Below, piece by piece: positions 9,436-18,244 of a DNA stretch of 64,000 bases (position 1 is its first letter; each line of letters opens with the position of its first letter). This DNA is from Streptomyces sp. 71268 (GTDB lineage Bacteria > Actinomycetota > Actinomycetes > Streptomycetales > Streptomycetaceae), in NCBI RefSeq assembly GCF_029392895.1, contig NZ_CP114200.1, forward strand, positions 5,772,501 to 5,836,500, in the 5' to 3' direction. Both the position numbers and the translations under genes were made by a program. The notes under the pieces were generated by a model. The model was not told the origin of the DNA and did not search any database. It saw only the letters and a program-made list of their open reading frames with translations.

Positions 9436-11118
9436 ATGACGGCCACGACGCCGCTGCCCGGCACCGACGCCTCGTACTGGATGGCCAGCACCCCCGACAC
9501 CGACTACCCCGGCCCGCCCGATGAGGCCAGCGCCGACGTCGCCGTGATCGGCGGTGGCATGGCGGGCCTGTGCACCGCGTGGGAGCTGGTGCGCCGCGGC
9601 CGGTCGGTGGTCGTCCTGGAGGCCGGGCGGGTCGCCGCCGGCGTGACCGGCCACACCACGGCCAAGGTCTCCGCCCTGCACACGCTGCGTTACGCCTCGC
9701 TCCGTGACACCCAGGGCCGGCGCGCCGCCGCCCAGTACGCCACCTCGCAGCAGGAGGCCGTGCGCGGCATCGAGCGGCTGGCCGTGGAACTGGGCGTCGA
9801 CTGCCAGTGGGAGCGCACCGACGCCTACACCTACGCCACCGACCCCGGCCGCGTCGGCACACTCCGCGCGGAGGCCAGGGCCGCGGCCGACGCCGGCCTC
9901 GACGCCACGTTCGTCACCGAGACGGACCTGCCGTTCCCGGTCGCCGGCGCGGTGCGGGTCGGCGGCCAGGCACAGTTCCACCCGCGCCGGTTCCTGCTCG
10001 CGCTGGCCGAGGGCATCGTCGCGCGCGGCGGCCGGGTGTACGAGCGCAGCCGGGTCACCGGGCTGCACGAGGGCTCGCCGTGCCGGGTGACGACCGAGGA
10101 CGGGGCCGTCGTACGGGCCCGGCACGTGGTCGTGGCCACCCACTACCCCGTCTTCGACCGGGCCCTGATGTTCGCCCGCCTCGAACCGACCCGCGAACTC
10201 GTACTGGCTGCCACCCTCCCCGCCGAGCAGGCGCCGCGCGGCACGTACATCACGCCGGACGACGGCACCCGCTCGGTGCGGACCGCGCCCTGGCCCGACG
10301 GGCGGCGGCTGCTCATCGTGACGGGGGAGAAGTTCACGCCGGGCACCGGCGACGGGAACGCGGGCTCGGGCGACGGCGAGGACGGCACGGGCGCCGCGTC
10401 CGAGCGGTACCGCCGCCTCGCCGACTGGCTGCGCCAGCACTTCCCGGCCGCGGAGATCACCCACCGGTGGGCGGCACAGGACAACGCCAGCACCGACGGC
10501 CTGCCCTACATCGGCCCCTTCCACCCGGGGACCCGGAACGTCTACGTCGCCACCGGCTTCGGCGGCTGGGGCATGAGCAGCGGCGCGCTCGCCGGGACGC
10601 TGCTCGCCGACCTGATCTGCGGCGAGCGCCCCGAACACGCCGGCCTGTACGACCCGCGCCGGCTGCACCCGCTGCGCGAGGCGGGCCCGCTGCTGTCCCA
10701 GCAGGCGACGGTGGCCCGGCACTTCGTCGGCGACCGGCTGCGCCTCGCGTCCGCCGACGACGTGGCCGCCGTCGCGCCGGGCACGGGCGCGCTGGTGCGG
10801 GTGGGGGCCGGCCGGTGCGCGGTCTACCGCGCCCAGGACGGCACCGTGCACGCCGTCTCGGCCCGCTGCACCCACCTGGGCTGCCTGGTCCGCTTCAACG
10901 ACGCGGAGCACACCTGGGAGTGCCCCTGCCACGGCTCCCGGTTCGCGGTGGACGGCTCGGTCCTCCAGGGTCCGGCCGTGCGCCCGCTGGAGCCGCGCCA
11001 GGTGCCGGGCGCCCCGGACGCCGACGCGTCCGAGGCCGACGGGGACGCGGAGGGGAGTGGTGGCGGGGCGGCCGGAGCGGGTGGGGACGACGAGGCCGAG
11101 GAGAGTGGTCGGTTTTGA
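9436..11118 (+). CDS. FAD-dependent oxidoreductase with C-terminal Rieske [2Fe-2S] domain
   Basis: 560 residues, ATG at 9436, GAAGGAG 8-10 bases upstream. The N-terminal FAD fold of the DAO type begins with the dinucleotide motif VIGGGMAG near residue 37 and a Glu-ended second strand (VVVLEAG). The C-terminus carries a Rieske motif: Cys478-x-His480 and Cys496-x-x-His499 (CTHLGC, then CPCHGSRF). The tail after residue 525 is acidic and Gly-rich, likely disordered. The architecture matches the FAD/Rieske fusion family common in actinobacteria, presumed cytosolic. The substrate is not known. A small conserved-looking gene follows 28 bases downstream. Confidence 0.9.
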   Translation: MTATTPLPGTDASYWMASTPDTDYPGPPDEASADVAVIGGGMAGLCTAWELVRRGRSVVVLEAGRVAAGVTGHTTAKVSALHTLRYASLRDTQGRRAAAQYATSQQEAVRGIERLAVELGVDCQWERTDAYTYATDPGRVGTLRAEARAAADAGLDATFVTETDLPFPVAGAVRVGGQAQFHPRRFLLALAEGIVARGGRVYERSRVTGLHEGSPCRVTTEDGAVVRARHVVVATHYPVFDRALMFARLEPTRELVLAATLPAEQAPRGTYITPDDGTRSVRTAPWPDGRRLLIVTGEKFTPGTGDGNAGSGDGEDGTGAASERYRRLADWLRQHFPAAEITHRWAAQDNASTDGLPYIGPFHPGTRNVYVATGFGGWGMSSGALAGTLLADLICGERPEHAGLYDPRRLHPLREAGPLLSQQATVARHFVGDRLRLASADDVAAVAPGTGALVRVGAGRCAVYRAQDGTVHAVSARCTHLGCLVRFNDAEHTWECPCHGSRFAVDGSVLQGPAVRPLEPRQVPGAPDADASEADGDAEGSGGGAAGAGGDDEAEESGRF

Positions 11119-11145
11119 GTCTGCCGCAGCGGCTACCCGACTGCC

Positions 11146-11526
11146 ATGAGCACTGAGCAGAGTTCGGCCGGAGTAGGCGTACACGTTCGCGGTTGCGACT
11201 GGGACGACGCGGACGCCGTGTTCCGGGTGTTGCGCGCCGCGTTCCCGGCGACCGCCGCCGACGAGTGGCCCGACGCGGGCCGGCCGGTGGACACCGAGAC
11301 CGAGCACCCCGTGGTCTGGTCGATGACCGTGGACACCCGCGATCCCGGCGGCTCCGCTCCCCGCGCCGACCTGTCCCAGGCGGTCAGCGTGGACCTCTAC
11401 GGCACCGAGCCCCCGATCCACCAGGTACGCGACGTCCTCCAGCGGCACTTCGCGGTGAGCGAGGAGAAGGCCGTACCCGGCGACCAGGAGATGGAGGTCC
11501 GGCTGCGCCTCGGCCCGGCGGCCTGA
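11146..11526 (+). CDS. Small protein of unknown function
   Basis: 126 residues, ATG at 11146, 28 bases after the Rieske oxidoreductase and probably cotranscribed. No signal peptide, membrane segment or familiar motif. It is acidic with a mixed alpha/beta character (GCDWDDADAVFRVLRAAF at the start, QVRDVLQRHFAVSEE near the end) and codon usage typical of the neighbours, so I treat it as a real gene. Function not assigned. Confidence 0.65.
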   Translation: MSTEQSSAGVGVHVRGCDWDDADAVFRVLRAAFPATAADEWPDAGRPVDTETEHPVVWSMTVDTRDPGGSAPRADLSQAVSVDLYGTEPPIHQVRDVLQRHFAVSEEKAVPGDQEMEVRLRLGPAA

Positions 11527-11547
11527 CCCCTCACCCGTACGGCCCCA

Positions 11548-11572
11548 GGCCCTGCCGCCTCCCGGCAGGGCC
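11548..11572. terminator. Bidirectional terminator hairpin
   Basis: Perfect 10-bp stem GGCCCTGCCG / CGGCAGGGCC with a 5-base loop, between the convergent small gene (ends 11526) and the P450 gene (ends 11663). Further partial copies of GGCAGGG follow at 11578-11602. No T-tract; position and stem strength support termination of both transcripts. Confidence 0.65.
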
Positions 11573-11662
11573 TCACTGGCAGGGTCTCACCGGCAGGGCC
11601 CCACGCTCCGACACGCGTCCGGCGCGCTCCTGGCGCACCGCGTCTCCGCGCCGGCGCGCGCA

Positions 11663-13057
11663 CTACGCCCCGGTGCCCGCCCCCGTGCCGGCCCGGACGG
11701 TGAACCGCAGCGCGAAGGGGCTGAACTCCGCGGGCAGGGTGCCGTCCCGGCGGGGGCGCGGGGCGTGGGCCGGAGGCTCGAAGGTGTGCCCCTCCAGCAG
11801 CGCCGCCAGCCAGGTGCTCACCGTGAGCAGCACGAGGTTGCGGCCGGGGCACTCGGCGGGGCCGGCGCTGAACGGCACCAGGGCCGGCTGTCGCTCGGCC
11901 CGCCCGTCGAGCCAGCGCTCGGGCACGTAGCGGTCGCCGTCGGGGCCCGCGGTGTCCGGGGAGCGGTGGAAGTACGGGGTGTGGATGAGGAACGCGGTGC
12001 GGGCCGGGACCGACTCGCCCCGCCACCGCGTCGGCTCGGTGCTCTCGCGCAGCAGCAGCGGGGTCGTGGGCCACAGCCGCAGCGTCTCCAGGGCACACGC
12101 GCGCAGGAACGGCAGCGTGCGCGGCTGGTCCGGCTCCTGTCCCCCGGCGGCGACCTCGGCTCGGGCCCGCGCCTCGTGCGCCGGGTGCAGGGTGAGCATC
12201 GCGAGGGTGCGCAGCGTGGTGATGGCCGCCGCGTCGTAGGCGAACAGCCAGTGCGGGATCTGGCCCACCGCGTCGGCGTCCTCGCTCGCGGGCCGCGCGG
12301 TCAGCGCGCCGGCCAGCGTCGTGGGCCCGGCGGCGACCGCGTGCTGCCGCAGCCGGCGCAGGAAGTCGTCCCTGACCCGCCGCTTCCGGGGGAGCAGCAC
12401 CGACCAGTTGCCGGCCGAGCGCAGCCGGTTCAGCAGGTGGGTGAGCGTCTCGTCGTCGCGGGCGGCGTCGCCGAGGACCAGCCTGCGCACCGTGCGCCAC
12501 CACGCGGCCCCGAACTCGTCCCAGGTCAGCTCCCCGGTCCGGTCCGTCTGCCGGAGCAGGGCCGCGGCCTCGTCGCGGACGGTGGCGACGATCGAGGGCG
12601 CGAGGTGGTGCAGCGGCCGCGGGGTGTCCAGGGCCGCCTCGTTCAACCGGCGCCGCTCCGCGCGCTCGGGCCCCTCGCTGATCAGGGACCCGTGCGGCTG
12701 GAACTGGCTGAGGGCGCCGCGCTTCTCCCAGGTGGCGGGCGAGAAGGGAGCGGGCGTCCGGTCGAGGATGTCGCCCACGTCCTCGGGGGCCAGCGGCAGC
12801 GCGACGGCGCGCCCGGCGACGCGCAGCAGCAGCGGCCCGTCCCCGTACACGCCGCGCAACCGGGCCATGGTCCGTAGGCCCCGCTGGTCCCAGCGCACCC
12901 GCTCGGTGAACGCCATGCCCGCCGGCCGGCGCCTGATGACACCCGCGACCACGGCGGGCAGCAGCAGCGCGCCGACCACCCGGGCGGTGTCCGCAGGGCT
13001 CGCCTTCGGCAGGGCGCGGGCGGGCTCGGGGCGTGCCGGGGTGGGGGACGAGGACAT
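11663..13057 (-). CDS. Cytochrome P450
   Basis: 464 residues, start ATG at 13057 with GAAGGAG just upstream on the coding strand. The ExxR motif is ETLR and the heme-ligand loop is FSAGPAECPGRN with Cys403 as thiolate ligand. The I-helix segment reads FAYDAAAITT: the usual acid-alcohol pair (D/E-T) used for O2 activation is absent from its normal place. The family role is heme monooxygenase; this variant suggests a modified O2 or peroxide mechanism, by inference. It is divergent from the UbiA/ketosynthase operon, about 1.1 kb away, so it may tailor that product. No ferredoxin gene is adjacent. Confidence 0.88.
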   Translation of the reverse strand: MSSSPTPARPEPARALPKASPADTARVVGALLLPAVVAGVIRRRPAGMAFTERVRWDQRGLRTMARLRGVYGDGPLLLRVAGRAVALPLAPEDVGDILDRTPAPFSPATWEKRGALSQFQPHGSLISEGPERAERRRLNEAALDTPRPLHHLAPSIVATVRDEAAALLRQTDRTGELTWDEFGAAWWRTVRRLVLGDAARDDETLTHLLNRLRSAGNWSVLLPRKRRVRDDFLRRLRQHAVAAGPTTLAGALTARPASEDADAVGQIPHWLFAYDAAAITTLRTLAMLTLHPAHEARARAEVAAGGQEPDQPRTLPFLRACALETLRLWPTTPLLLRESTEPTRWRGESVPARTAFLIHTPYFHRSPDTAGPDGDRYVPERWLDGRAERQPALVPFSAGPAECPGRNLVLLTVSTWLAALLEGHTFEPPAHAPRPRRDGTLPAEFSPFALRFTVRAGTGAGTGA

Positions 13058-13170
13058 GCGGGTCTCCTTCGCGAGGTGCGCGTGGGGCACGCGGTGTGCG
13101 GGGTGCTGGGGCGGGGACGCGCGTGGCGCGCGGGAGCGGCGGGGTACGGGGATGGTTCGACTGGCGGCGG

Positions 13171-13297
13171 CGGGTGGGTGACTGTGGTGGCTGAGGTGAC
13201 TGGGGCGACTGGTGGGGGCGACGTGACGACGGCGTCGGGTGGGTGACTGTGGTGGCTGAGGTGACTGGTGGGGGCGATGTGACGACGGCGTCGGGTA
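13171..13297. repeat. Two-copy tandem repeat of about 63 bp upstream of the P450 gene
   Basis: Copy 1 is 13171-13235 and copy 2 is 13236-13297. Both contain GGGTGGGTGACTGTGGTGGC, then TGAGGTGACTGG and GTGACGACGGCGTC. Copy 1 has an extra GGCGACTGG. They lie in the 5' leader or promoter region of the divergent P450 gene. Shorter related TGACTGG units make this a small repeat field. Confidence 0.85.
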
Positions 13298-14156
13298 CCC
13301 GGACGTAGGGGACGAAAACGCTGGCCGGCCGGGGTCCGCCCGATCGGCGCACAGCGGCGCGGCGCCGGCCGTGCCAGCTTCCTGCCGGGACCGCGCGGCC
13401 GACCGCCCCTGGCGGCCCCGTTCCGCCATGCGAGACGGCCACCGGCGGCGCGTCCCGGAGCGCCGATCGCCGGGCGCCGCGCGCCCCGCGCCCGCCACCG
13501 GCCACCCGCGCGCACCCGCGTCCCGAACCCACCAACTCCGCCCCGACCAGGGCCGATACACCCGCGCCCGAAGAGTGGTGGACGGTCGGTGAGCGGCGTC
13601 GCGGCGCCGGGACGACGGCGGTTCGCGCCGGGCGCGAGCCCCCAGTGCGCGCCCGCGCGCCATGGCAGGGGCCTGTCAGCGAGGCCGATCGCTATTGAAC
13701 AAGGGTGACCATCCTTTGTAGTTTGCTCGCCACGCCCAGCCGGGCGGATCCGTCCGCGCGCGGCTCACCAGCCGGTGCGCGCGGTCGTACGGCGATGCCA
13801 CGCGCGGCGCCGCCCCGTGACCGGGGCGCCCGCGGCGCGTACGGGGGACACGAACATGCGAGACGACGACGTCGGCAACGGCAGCGCCGTGCGGCGCGGC
13901 CGGCGGCCCGCGCCGGTGGACCCGGCCCCGCGCGAGCGGTAGCGCGTCCCCCAGACGGCCCGGCGGGCCGTCACCCGGCGGGCGCGCCGGCCGCGGTGCC
14001 GGCTTCAGGCACCGCTCGGCCCACCCCTGGCGCCCGCCCCACGGCCCGCCAACCCGCCTGCCCCACAGCGGACCTGTCCGCGCACACGTCCGCACCACCC
14101 CGAACCCGGAGCGCTGAATTGACCCCAGGCATACCGTCGCCGGCAGGGCCGCCGCC
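13298..14156. promoter_or_regulatory. Long intergenic region with imperfect palindrome at 13699-13719
   Basis: About 860 bases between the P450 repeats and the UbiA gene with no gene that I can support; open frames here are Pro/Arg/Ala-rich shadows. The only A+T-richer patch is near 13690-13725. It holds an imperfect palindrome at 13699-13719 with arms ACAAxGG and CCxTTGT around GGTGACC, a plausible operator or promoter region for the biosynthetic operon. The regulator is unknown. Confidence 0.35.
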
Positions 14157-15206
14157 ATGGACGTGAGCACCGCCCGTGGCGCGCGGGCACCCCTGCCGCT
14201 CCTGGTGCTGCGCGCTTGCAGTTGCCGGTTCGCCGCCTACTACTGGATGGGGTTCCTCGCCGGCCTCGCCGCCGTGGACCACCTCACCGTGGCCCGCGCG
14301 CTGGCGGCCGTGCCGATGTGGCTCGCCTTCTGCGTCGGCACCGAGTCCGTCAACCGGATCGCCGACCGCGAGGCCGACGTCGTCAACCGGCCCGAGCGCA
14401 CCGCCCTGTGCGAGGCGATCGGCTGGCGCCGGCTCACCCGGATCGCCGTGGGCGCCTGGCTGGTCTTCGCGGCCAGCGGCGCCGCGCTGTTCGCGCTGGA
14501 CCCCGAGCCGGCCTTCGCCGCGATGATCGTCGTGGACATCGCCATCGCCGTCGGCTACTCGATCGGCCCGGCCTTCAAGCGCCACCGCGTCCTCGCGCTG
14601 CTCATCCTCGTCATGCCGCTGGTCCTGCCCATGGTCACCGGCTGGGCCACCGCCCCGGACGCCGACGCGCTCGGCTCCCCGGTGCTGCCGGCCGCCGCCG
14701 TGCTCGCCACCTTCAGCCTCGGGCTCGCCGGCATCAAGGACATCACCGACGTGGCCGGCGACCGGCTGCTCGGCTACTCCAGCCTGTGGCTGACCGTCGT
14801 CGGGTTCGGCCGCGGCGCGGCCGTCTACGCCCTGGTCGTGGCGCCGTTCGCGCTGGACGCCGTGTTCGTCGCGCTGCGCCTGCTGCCGGTCGCCAGCCTG
14901 GCCGTGACGCCGTGCGTCGTGGTCTCGGCGTACGTGGTGCGCGGCGCGAGCGCGGCTAAGTCGACCGAGGAGCGGTCGGTGGCGCGCGAGGTGATGCACT
15001 CGTACACCTTCCTCTTCCTGGCGGCGTACCTGCTCGCGGCGATGCCCTCGCCCGGCACGGCCGCCGTCGCCGCGCTCGGCGCCTGCCACTGGCTCCTCGC
15101 CTCCCGACGCCTGCACTGGGCGCCGGCCATCACCCGGGCCCAACTGCACAGGTGGGCCAAGACCGTTGTTCCGTCGTCTCGCGGGGGCACCGTTGAACGA
15201 GTCTGA
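14157..15206 (+). CDS. UbiA-family membrane prenyltransferase
   Basis: 349 residues with about eight to nine hydrophobic helices, typical of integral UbiA prenyltransferases that move an isoprenyl chain onto an aromatic or quinone acceptor. The first Mg-diphosphate motif is NRIADREAD (Asn66, Asp70, Asp74). The second, DITDVAGD, sits near residue 200. ATG at 14157 overlaps nothing upstream. The 3' end overlaps the proposed start of the ACP gene by 14 bases, so the two are translationally linked. A UbiA enzyme beside an ACP and ketosynthase pair recalls the aurachin pathway (AuaA with AuaB/C/D); the similarity is in gene content only, and no anthranilate-activating gene is seen. Confidence 0.85.
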   Translation: MDVSTARGARAPLPLLVLRACSCRFAAYYWMGFLAGLAAVDHLTVARALAAVPMWLAFCVGTESVNRIADREADVVNRPERTALCEAIGWRRLTRIAVGAWLVFAASGAALFALDPEPAFAAMIVVDIAIAVGYSIGPAFKRHRVLALLILVMPLVLPMVTGWATAPDADALGSPVLPAAAVLATFSLGLAGIKDITDVAGDRLLGYSSLWLTVVGFGRGAAVYALVVAPFALDAVFVALRLLPVASLAVTPCVVVSAYVVRGASAAKSTEERSVAREVMHSYTFLFLAAYLLAAMPSPGTAAVAALGACHWLLASRRLHWAPAITRAQLHRWAKTVVPSSRGGTVERV

Positions 15207-15435
15207 CATCCGTACCGGCGTGCGCGAGGTCTTCGCGCAGGTCCTGGCCACCTCGCCGGAGCAGGTGCCGGTCGACGCCGACCTCTACGACGACCTCGGC
15301 GCCGACTCGCTGAACAAGCTTGAGGTCATCGCGCACGTCGAGGCCCGCTTCGGCTGCCGGCTCACCGACGACGAGGCGGCCCTCGGCAACTCCGTCGACA
15401 GCCTCGCGCGGTACGTGGGCGGCCATGTCGGCTGA
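15193..15435 (+). CDS. Acyl carrier protein
   Basis: About 80 residues. The phosphopantetheine site is Ser39 in DLGADSLNKLEV, with the usual four-helix ACP pattern (DIRTGVREVFAQVL at the start). I chose the TTG at 15193 (reads LNESDIRT) because the product then has standard ACP length; an earlier in-frame TTG at 15166 would add nine residues. It overlaps the UbiA gene by 14 bases and the ketosynthase gene by 11, strong evidence of one operon. It should carry the growing acyl chain for the adjacent ketosynthase. Confidence 0.88.
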   Translation: MNESDIRTGVREVFAQVLATSPEQVPVDADLYDDLGADSLNKLEVIAHVEARFGCRLTDDEAALGNSVDSLARYVGGHVG

Positions 15436-16681
15436 CGCCACGCCGAGGGGACGGGCGGCACCGCGGGGGCGAGCCGTGCCGGAGTCGGAGCGGGTGGTGG
15501 TGACCGGTCTCGGCGTCGTCTCGCCACTCGGCTGCGACGTGGACCGGTTCTGGCACGCGGTGACCTCGGGGACGGTGGCGACCGGGCCGATCACCCGGTT
15601 CGCCGCCGACGCCTACCCCACGCACCTGGCCGCCGAGGTCAGCGCGCCACACCTCACCACGCCGTACGCCGACGACGGCACGCTCACCCCGCGTTCCCTG
15701 CGCTACGCCGAGCACGCCGTACGCGACGCCCTCGACTCCTCCAAGGTGCTGCCCGCCACCGACCCGCGCCGGGTCGGCCTGGTCATCGGCACCGTCATGG
15801 GCACCCGCCCGCACCTGGAGGAGCTGCGCCGCCGGGGCGCCGACACCGCCACCGACCGCCGCTGGGACGCGCCCGCCCTGCTCGCCTCCTGGCCCGCCGA
15901 GCGCTTCGGCCTGCGCGGCCCGCGCCACGTCCTCGCGGCCGGCTGCGCCGGCGGCAACACCGCCATCGGCCTGGCGGCCGACCTGATCGCCAGCGGGCAG
16001 GCGGACTGCGTCCTGGCCGGCGGCGTGGACGAGCTGGCCGAGGCCGTCTTCCAACTCTTCACCACCCTGCGCGCCGTGGAGCCGGAGGTCGTACGGCCCT
16101 TCGACCGCGACCGGCGCGGCACGATGCCGTCCGAGGGCGCCGGCATCCTCACCCTGGAGTCGCTGGCCCACGCGCGCGCCCGTGGCGCCACCGTCATCGC
16201 CGAGCTGCGCGGCCACGCGATGGCCGCCGACGCGCACCACATGACGGCCCCGCACCCGGCCGGCGACGCCCTGCTGCGCTGCGTGGACGAGAGCCTGCGC
16301 CGGGCCGGGCTGACCCCCGGCGACGTCGACTACGTCAGCGCGCACGGCACCGGCACGCCCGTCAACGACGCCACCGAAGCGGCCTGCCTCGCCGGCTACT
16401 TCGGCGCCGCCGGGGCCCGCCCGGCCACCTCGTCCATCAAGGGCATGCTGGGCCACGCGCAGGGCGCGGCCAGCGCCCTGGAGGCGGTGGCCTGCGTGCT
16501 GGCCATCGCCCGCGGTCGGGTGCCGGGCAACCCGACGCTGCGCACCGTGGACGACCGCTGCCGCGACCTGGACCTGGTCCGTGGCCCGGCCCGGGATCTG
16601 CCGGTGCGCGTCGCGCTCAGCAACGCGTTCGGCTTCGGCGGCAACACGGCGACGGTGGTGTTCGGCACCCCGACGGACTGA
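15425..16681 (+). CDS. Beta-ketoacyl-ACP synthase (KS-alpha-like)
   Basis: 418 residues, ATG at 15425 inside the ACP 3' end. The thiolase-fold catalytic triad is complete: Cys174 (AAGCAGGNTAI), His307 (SAHGTGTPVND) and His344 (GMLGHAQGA). The first strand reads RVVVTGLGVVSPLG and the C-terminus NAFGFGGNTATVVF. This is a functional condensing enzyme of the FabF/type II PKS class, expected to elongate ACP-bound chains. The following gene is a ketosynthase relative without catalytic residues, giving a KS-alpha/KS-beta-like pair. No ketoreductase, dehydratase or cyclase gene is present in the operon. Confidence 0.92.
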   Translation: MSADATPRGRAAPRGRAVPESERVVVTGLGVVSPLGCDVDRFWHAVTSGTVATGPITRFAADAYPTHLAAEVSAPHLTTPYADDGTLTPRSLRYAEHAVRDALDSSKVLPATDPRRVGLVIGTVMGTRPHLEELRRRGADTATDRRWDAPALLASWPAERFGLRGPRHVLAAGCAGGNTAIGLAADLIASGQADCVLAGGVDELAEAVFQLFTTLRAVEPEVVRPFDRDRRGTMPSEGAGILTLESLAHARARGATVIAELRGHAMAADAHHMTAPHPAGDALLRCVDESLRRAGLTPGDVDYVSAHGTGTPVNDATEAACLAGYFGAAGARPATSSIKGMLGHAQGAASALEAVACVLAIARGRVPGNPTLRTVDDRCRDLDLVRGPARDLPVRVALSNAFGFGGNTATVVFGTPTD

Positions 16682-16813
16682 CCCACCCCGCCGCCTGGCC
16701 CGACCCGCCCGGCCCGGACCCGCGCGCCGCCCGGCCCGCCCCGCCCCCGCCCACCGACGCCGACCGCCCCGCCCGTGGGCCGCGCACCGCCGGAAGACCC
16801 CAAGGAGTACGAC

Positions 16814-18244
16814 GTGCCAACGCAGGACACGACCCGGACGAGCCCGGTGCCGGTCACCGGGGTGGGGGTGGTGAGCGCGGCGGGGACCTCGGTCGCCGCG
16901 CTGTACGAGGACCTGCTCGCCGGCGCCCGACCGGTCACGGTGCGCGACGTGCCGCTGGTCGCCGGCGCCATCCCGGCCGGCCCGAACTGGCGGCCCGACC
17001 AGGACAGCGCCCGCGACGTCGAGGCCGCCCACGTCACCGCGCCCCTGACGCTCCCGCCGCACGTCGACGCCCGGGCCAGGCGCACCATCGGCCGGGACAC
17101 GGGGCTGCTGCTCAGCGCCGCGCAGGCGGCCCTGACCACCGCCGAGGACGCCCCGGCGACGGCCGAGCCGGGCCAGCCACCCCAGGCCGCGCCGGCCCGG
17201 GCCGGCGCGGCGCGGCCCGTACCAGCCTCGTCGCCGCCCCCGCCGCCGGTCCCGCTGCGCGGCGCCGACCCGGCCCGGATCGGCGTCCTCACCGGCACGC
17301 TGCACGCCGGGCGCAGCGAGTACGTGGCCATCCACAACCGGGCCGGCGCCGACGCGGGCCCGGTCAACCCGGTCTGGGGCCCGCGGTCCAGCTACAACGC
17401 CCCCGGCGCCGCCCTCTCCATCCACCTCGGCCTGCGCGGCCCCAACCTCACCCTGACCTCGGGCGCGGCCGTCGGCCTCGACGCCATCGCGCTGGGCGTC
17501 CAGCACGTGCGTACGGGACGCTGCGACGCGGTCATCGCCGGCGGCGTGGACTCGCTGTCGGCCGCGTGCCCACCACCGGCGGCGGACGCGGCAGCCGAGC
17601 CCGCCGGGGCACCGGCCGGGGAGAGCGCGGCACCGGCCGGGGAGGGCGCGGCCGTCGTCGTCCTGACCGCCCCGGACGGCCCCGTACACGCCCCGGCCGT
17701 GGCCCACGTGTGCGCCACGGCCCGTGCGTACGCCGCCGGAGGCGCGGGTAGGCCGAGCGGCGGGCCGGGGGAGACCGCGTCCGCGAACCCCGAGGCCGTG
17801 CCCGGCGCGCCGGACCTCGCCGAGGCGGGCGCCGAGGCCGCGCGCGCGGCGCTGCGGGAGGCCGGCCGGGCCGCGCACGAGGTCGCCGTCGCGGTGACCG
17901 TCGCCGCCCCCCACACCCCGGCCGGCGCCGTTGAACGCGCCGCCGTCACCGCCGTGTTCGGGCCCGCGCTGCCCCACCTGACCGCCGCCGGCACCACCGG
18001 CACCACGGGCGGCGCCGACGGCGCGCTGGCCTTCGCGGTCGCGGTCGAGGCGCTGACCAGAACCACGGCCCCACCCCCGATCCCGCCAGGCCCCGACAGC
18101 AACACCAACACCGACACCAACACCAACACCGCCCCCGCGGCCCCGCTCGCGCTCTGTCTCGGCCTCGACCCGGACGGCGCGGCCACCGCCCTCCTCCTCA
18201 CCGGCGCCACCCCCACCACGACACCGACGGGAGCCACCCGATGA
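16814..18244 (+). CDS. Degenerate ketosynthase (KS-beta / chain-length-factor-like)
   Basis: 476 residues, GTG at 16814 with AAGGAG nine bases upstream. Start and middle match the ketosynthase fold (VPVTGVGVVSAAGTS, ADPARIGVLTGTLHAG, CDAVIAGGVDSLS). The active-site Cys is replaced: the nucleophile elbow reads TLTSGAAVGLDAI. The HGTGT histidine motif and second histidine are not found. Two Ala/Pro-rich insertions (about residues 115-150 and 250-275) and an Asn-Thr-rich stretch near 435-445 are unusual. By position it could heterodimerise with the ketosynthase as chain-length factors do. The Cys-to-Gly change rather than the usual Gln makes decarboxylative priming doubtful. It ends in an ATGA overlap with the thioesterase gene. 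Confidence 0.8.
   Translation: MPTQDTTRTSPVPVTGVGVVSAAGTSVAALYEDLLAGARPVTVRDVPLVAGAIPAGPNWRPDQDSARDVEAAHVTAPLTLPPHVDARARRTIGRDTGLLLSAAQAALTTAEDAPATAEPGQPPQAAPARAGAARPVPASSPPPPPVPLRGADPARIGVLTGTLHAGRSEYVAIHNRAGADAGPVNPVWGPRSSYNAPGAALSIHLGLRGPNLTLTSGAAVGLDAIALGVQHVRTGRCDAVIAGGVDSLSAACPPPAADAAAEPAGAPAGESAAPAGEGAAVVVLTAPDGPVHAPAVAHVCATARAYAAGGAGRPSGGPGETASANPEAVPGAPDLAEAGAEAARAALREAGRAAHEVAVAVTVAAPHTPAGAVERAAVTAVFGPALPHLTAAGTTGTTGGADGALAFAVAVEALTRTTAPPPIPPGPDSNTNTDTNTNTAPAAPLALCLGLDPDGAATALLLTGATPTTTPTGATR

Noticed and set aside
13705..14166. 153-codon open frame between P450 and UbiA
   Set aside because: Composition is Arg/Pro/Ala-rich with no domain or ribosome site, typical of chance open frames in very GC-rich DNA.
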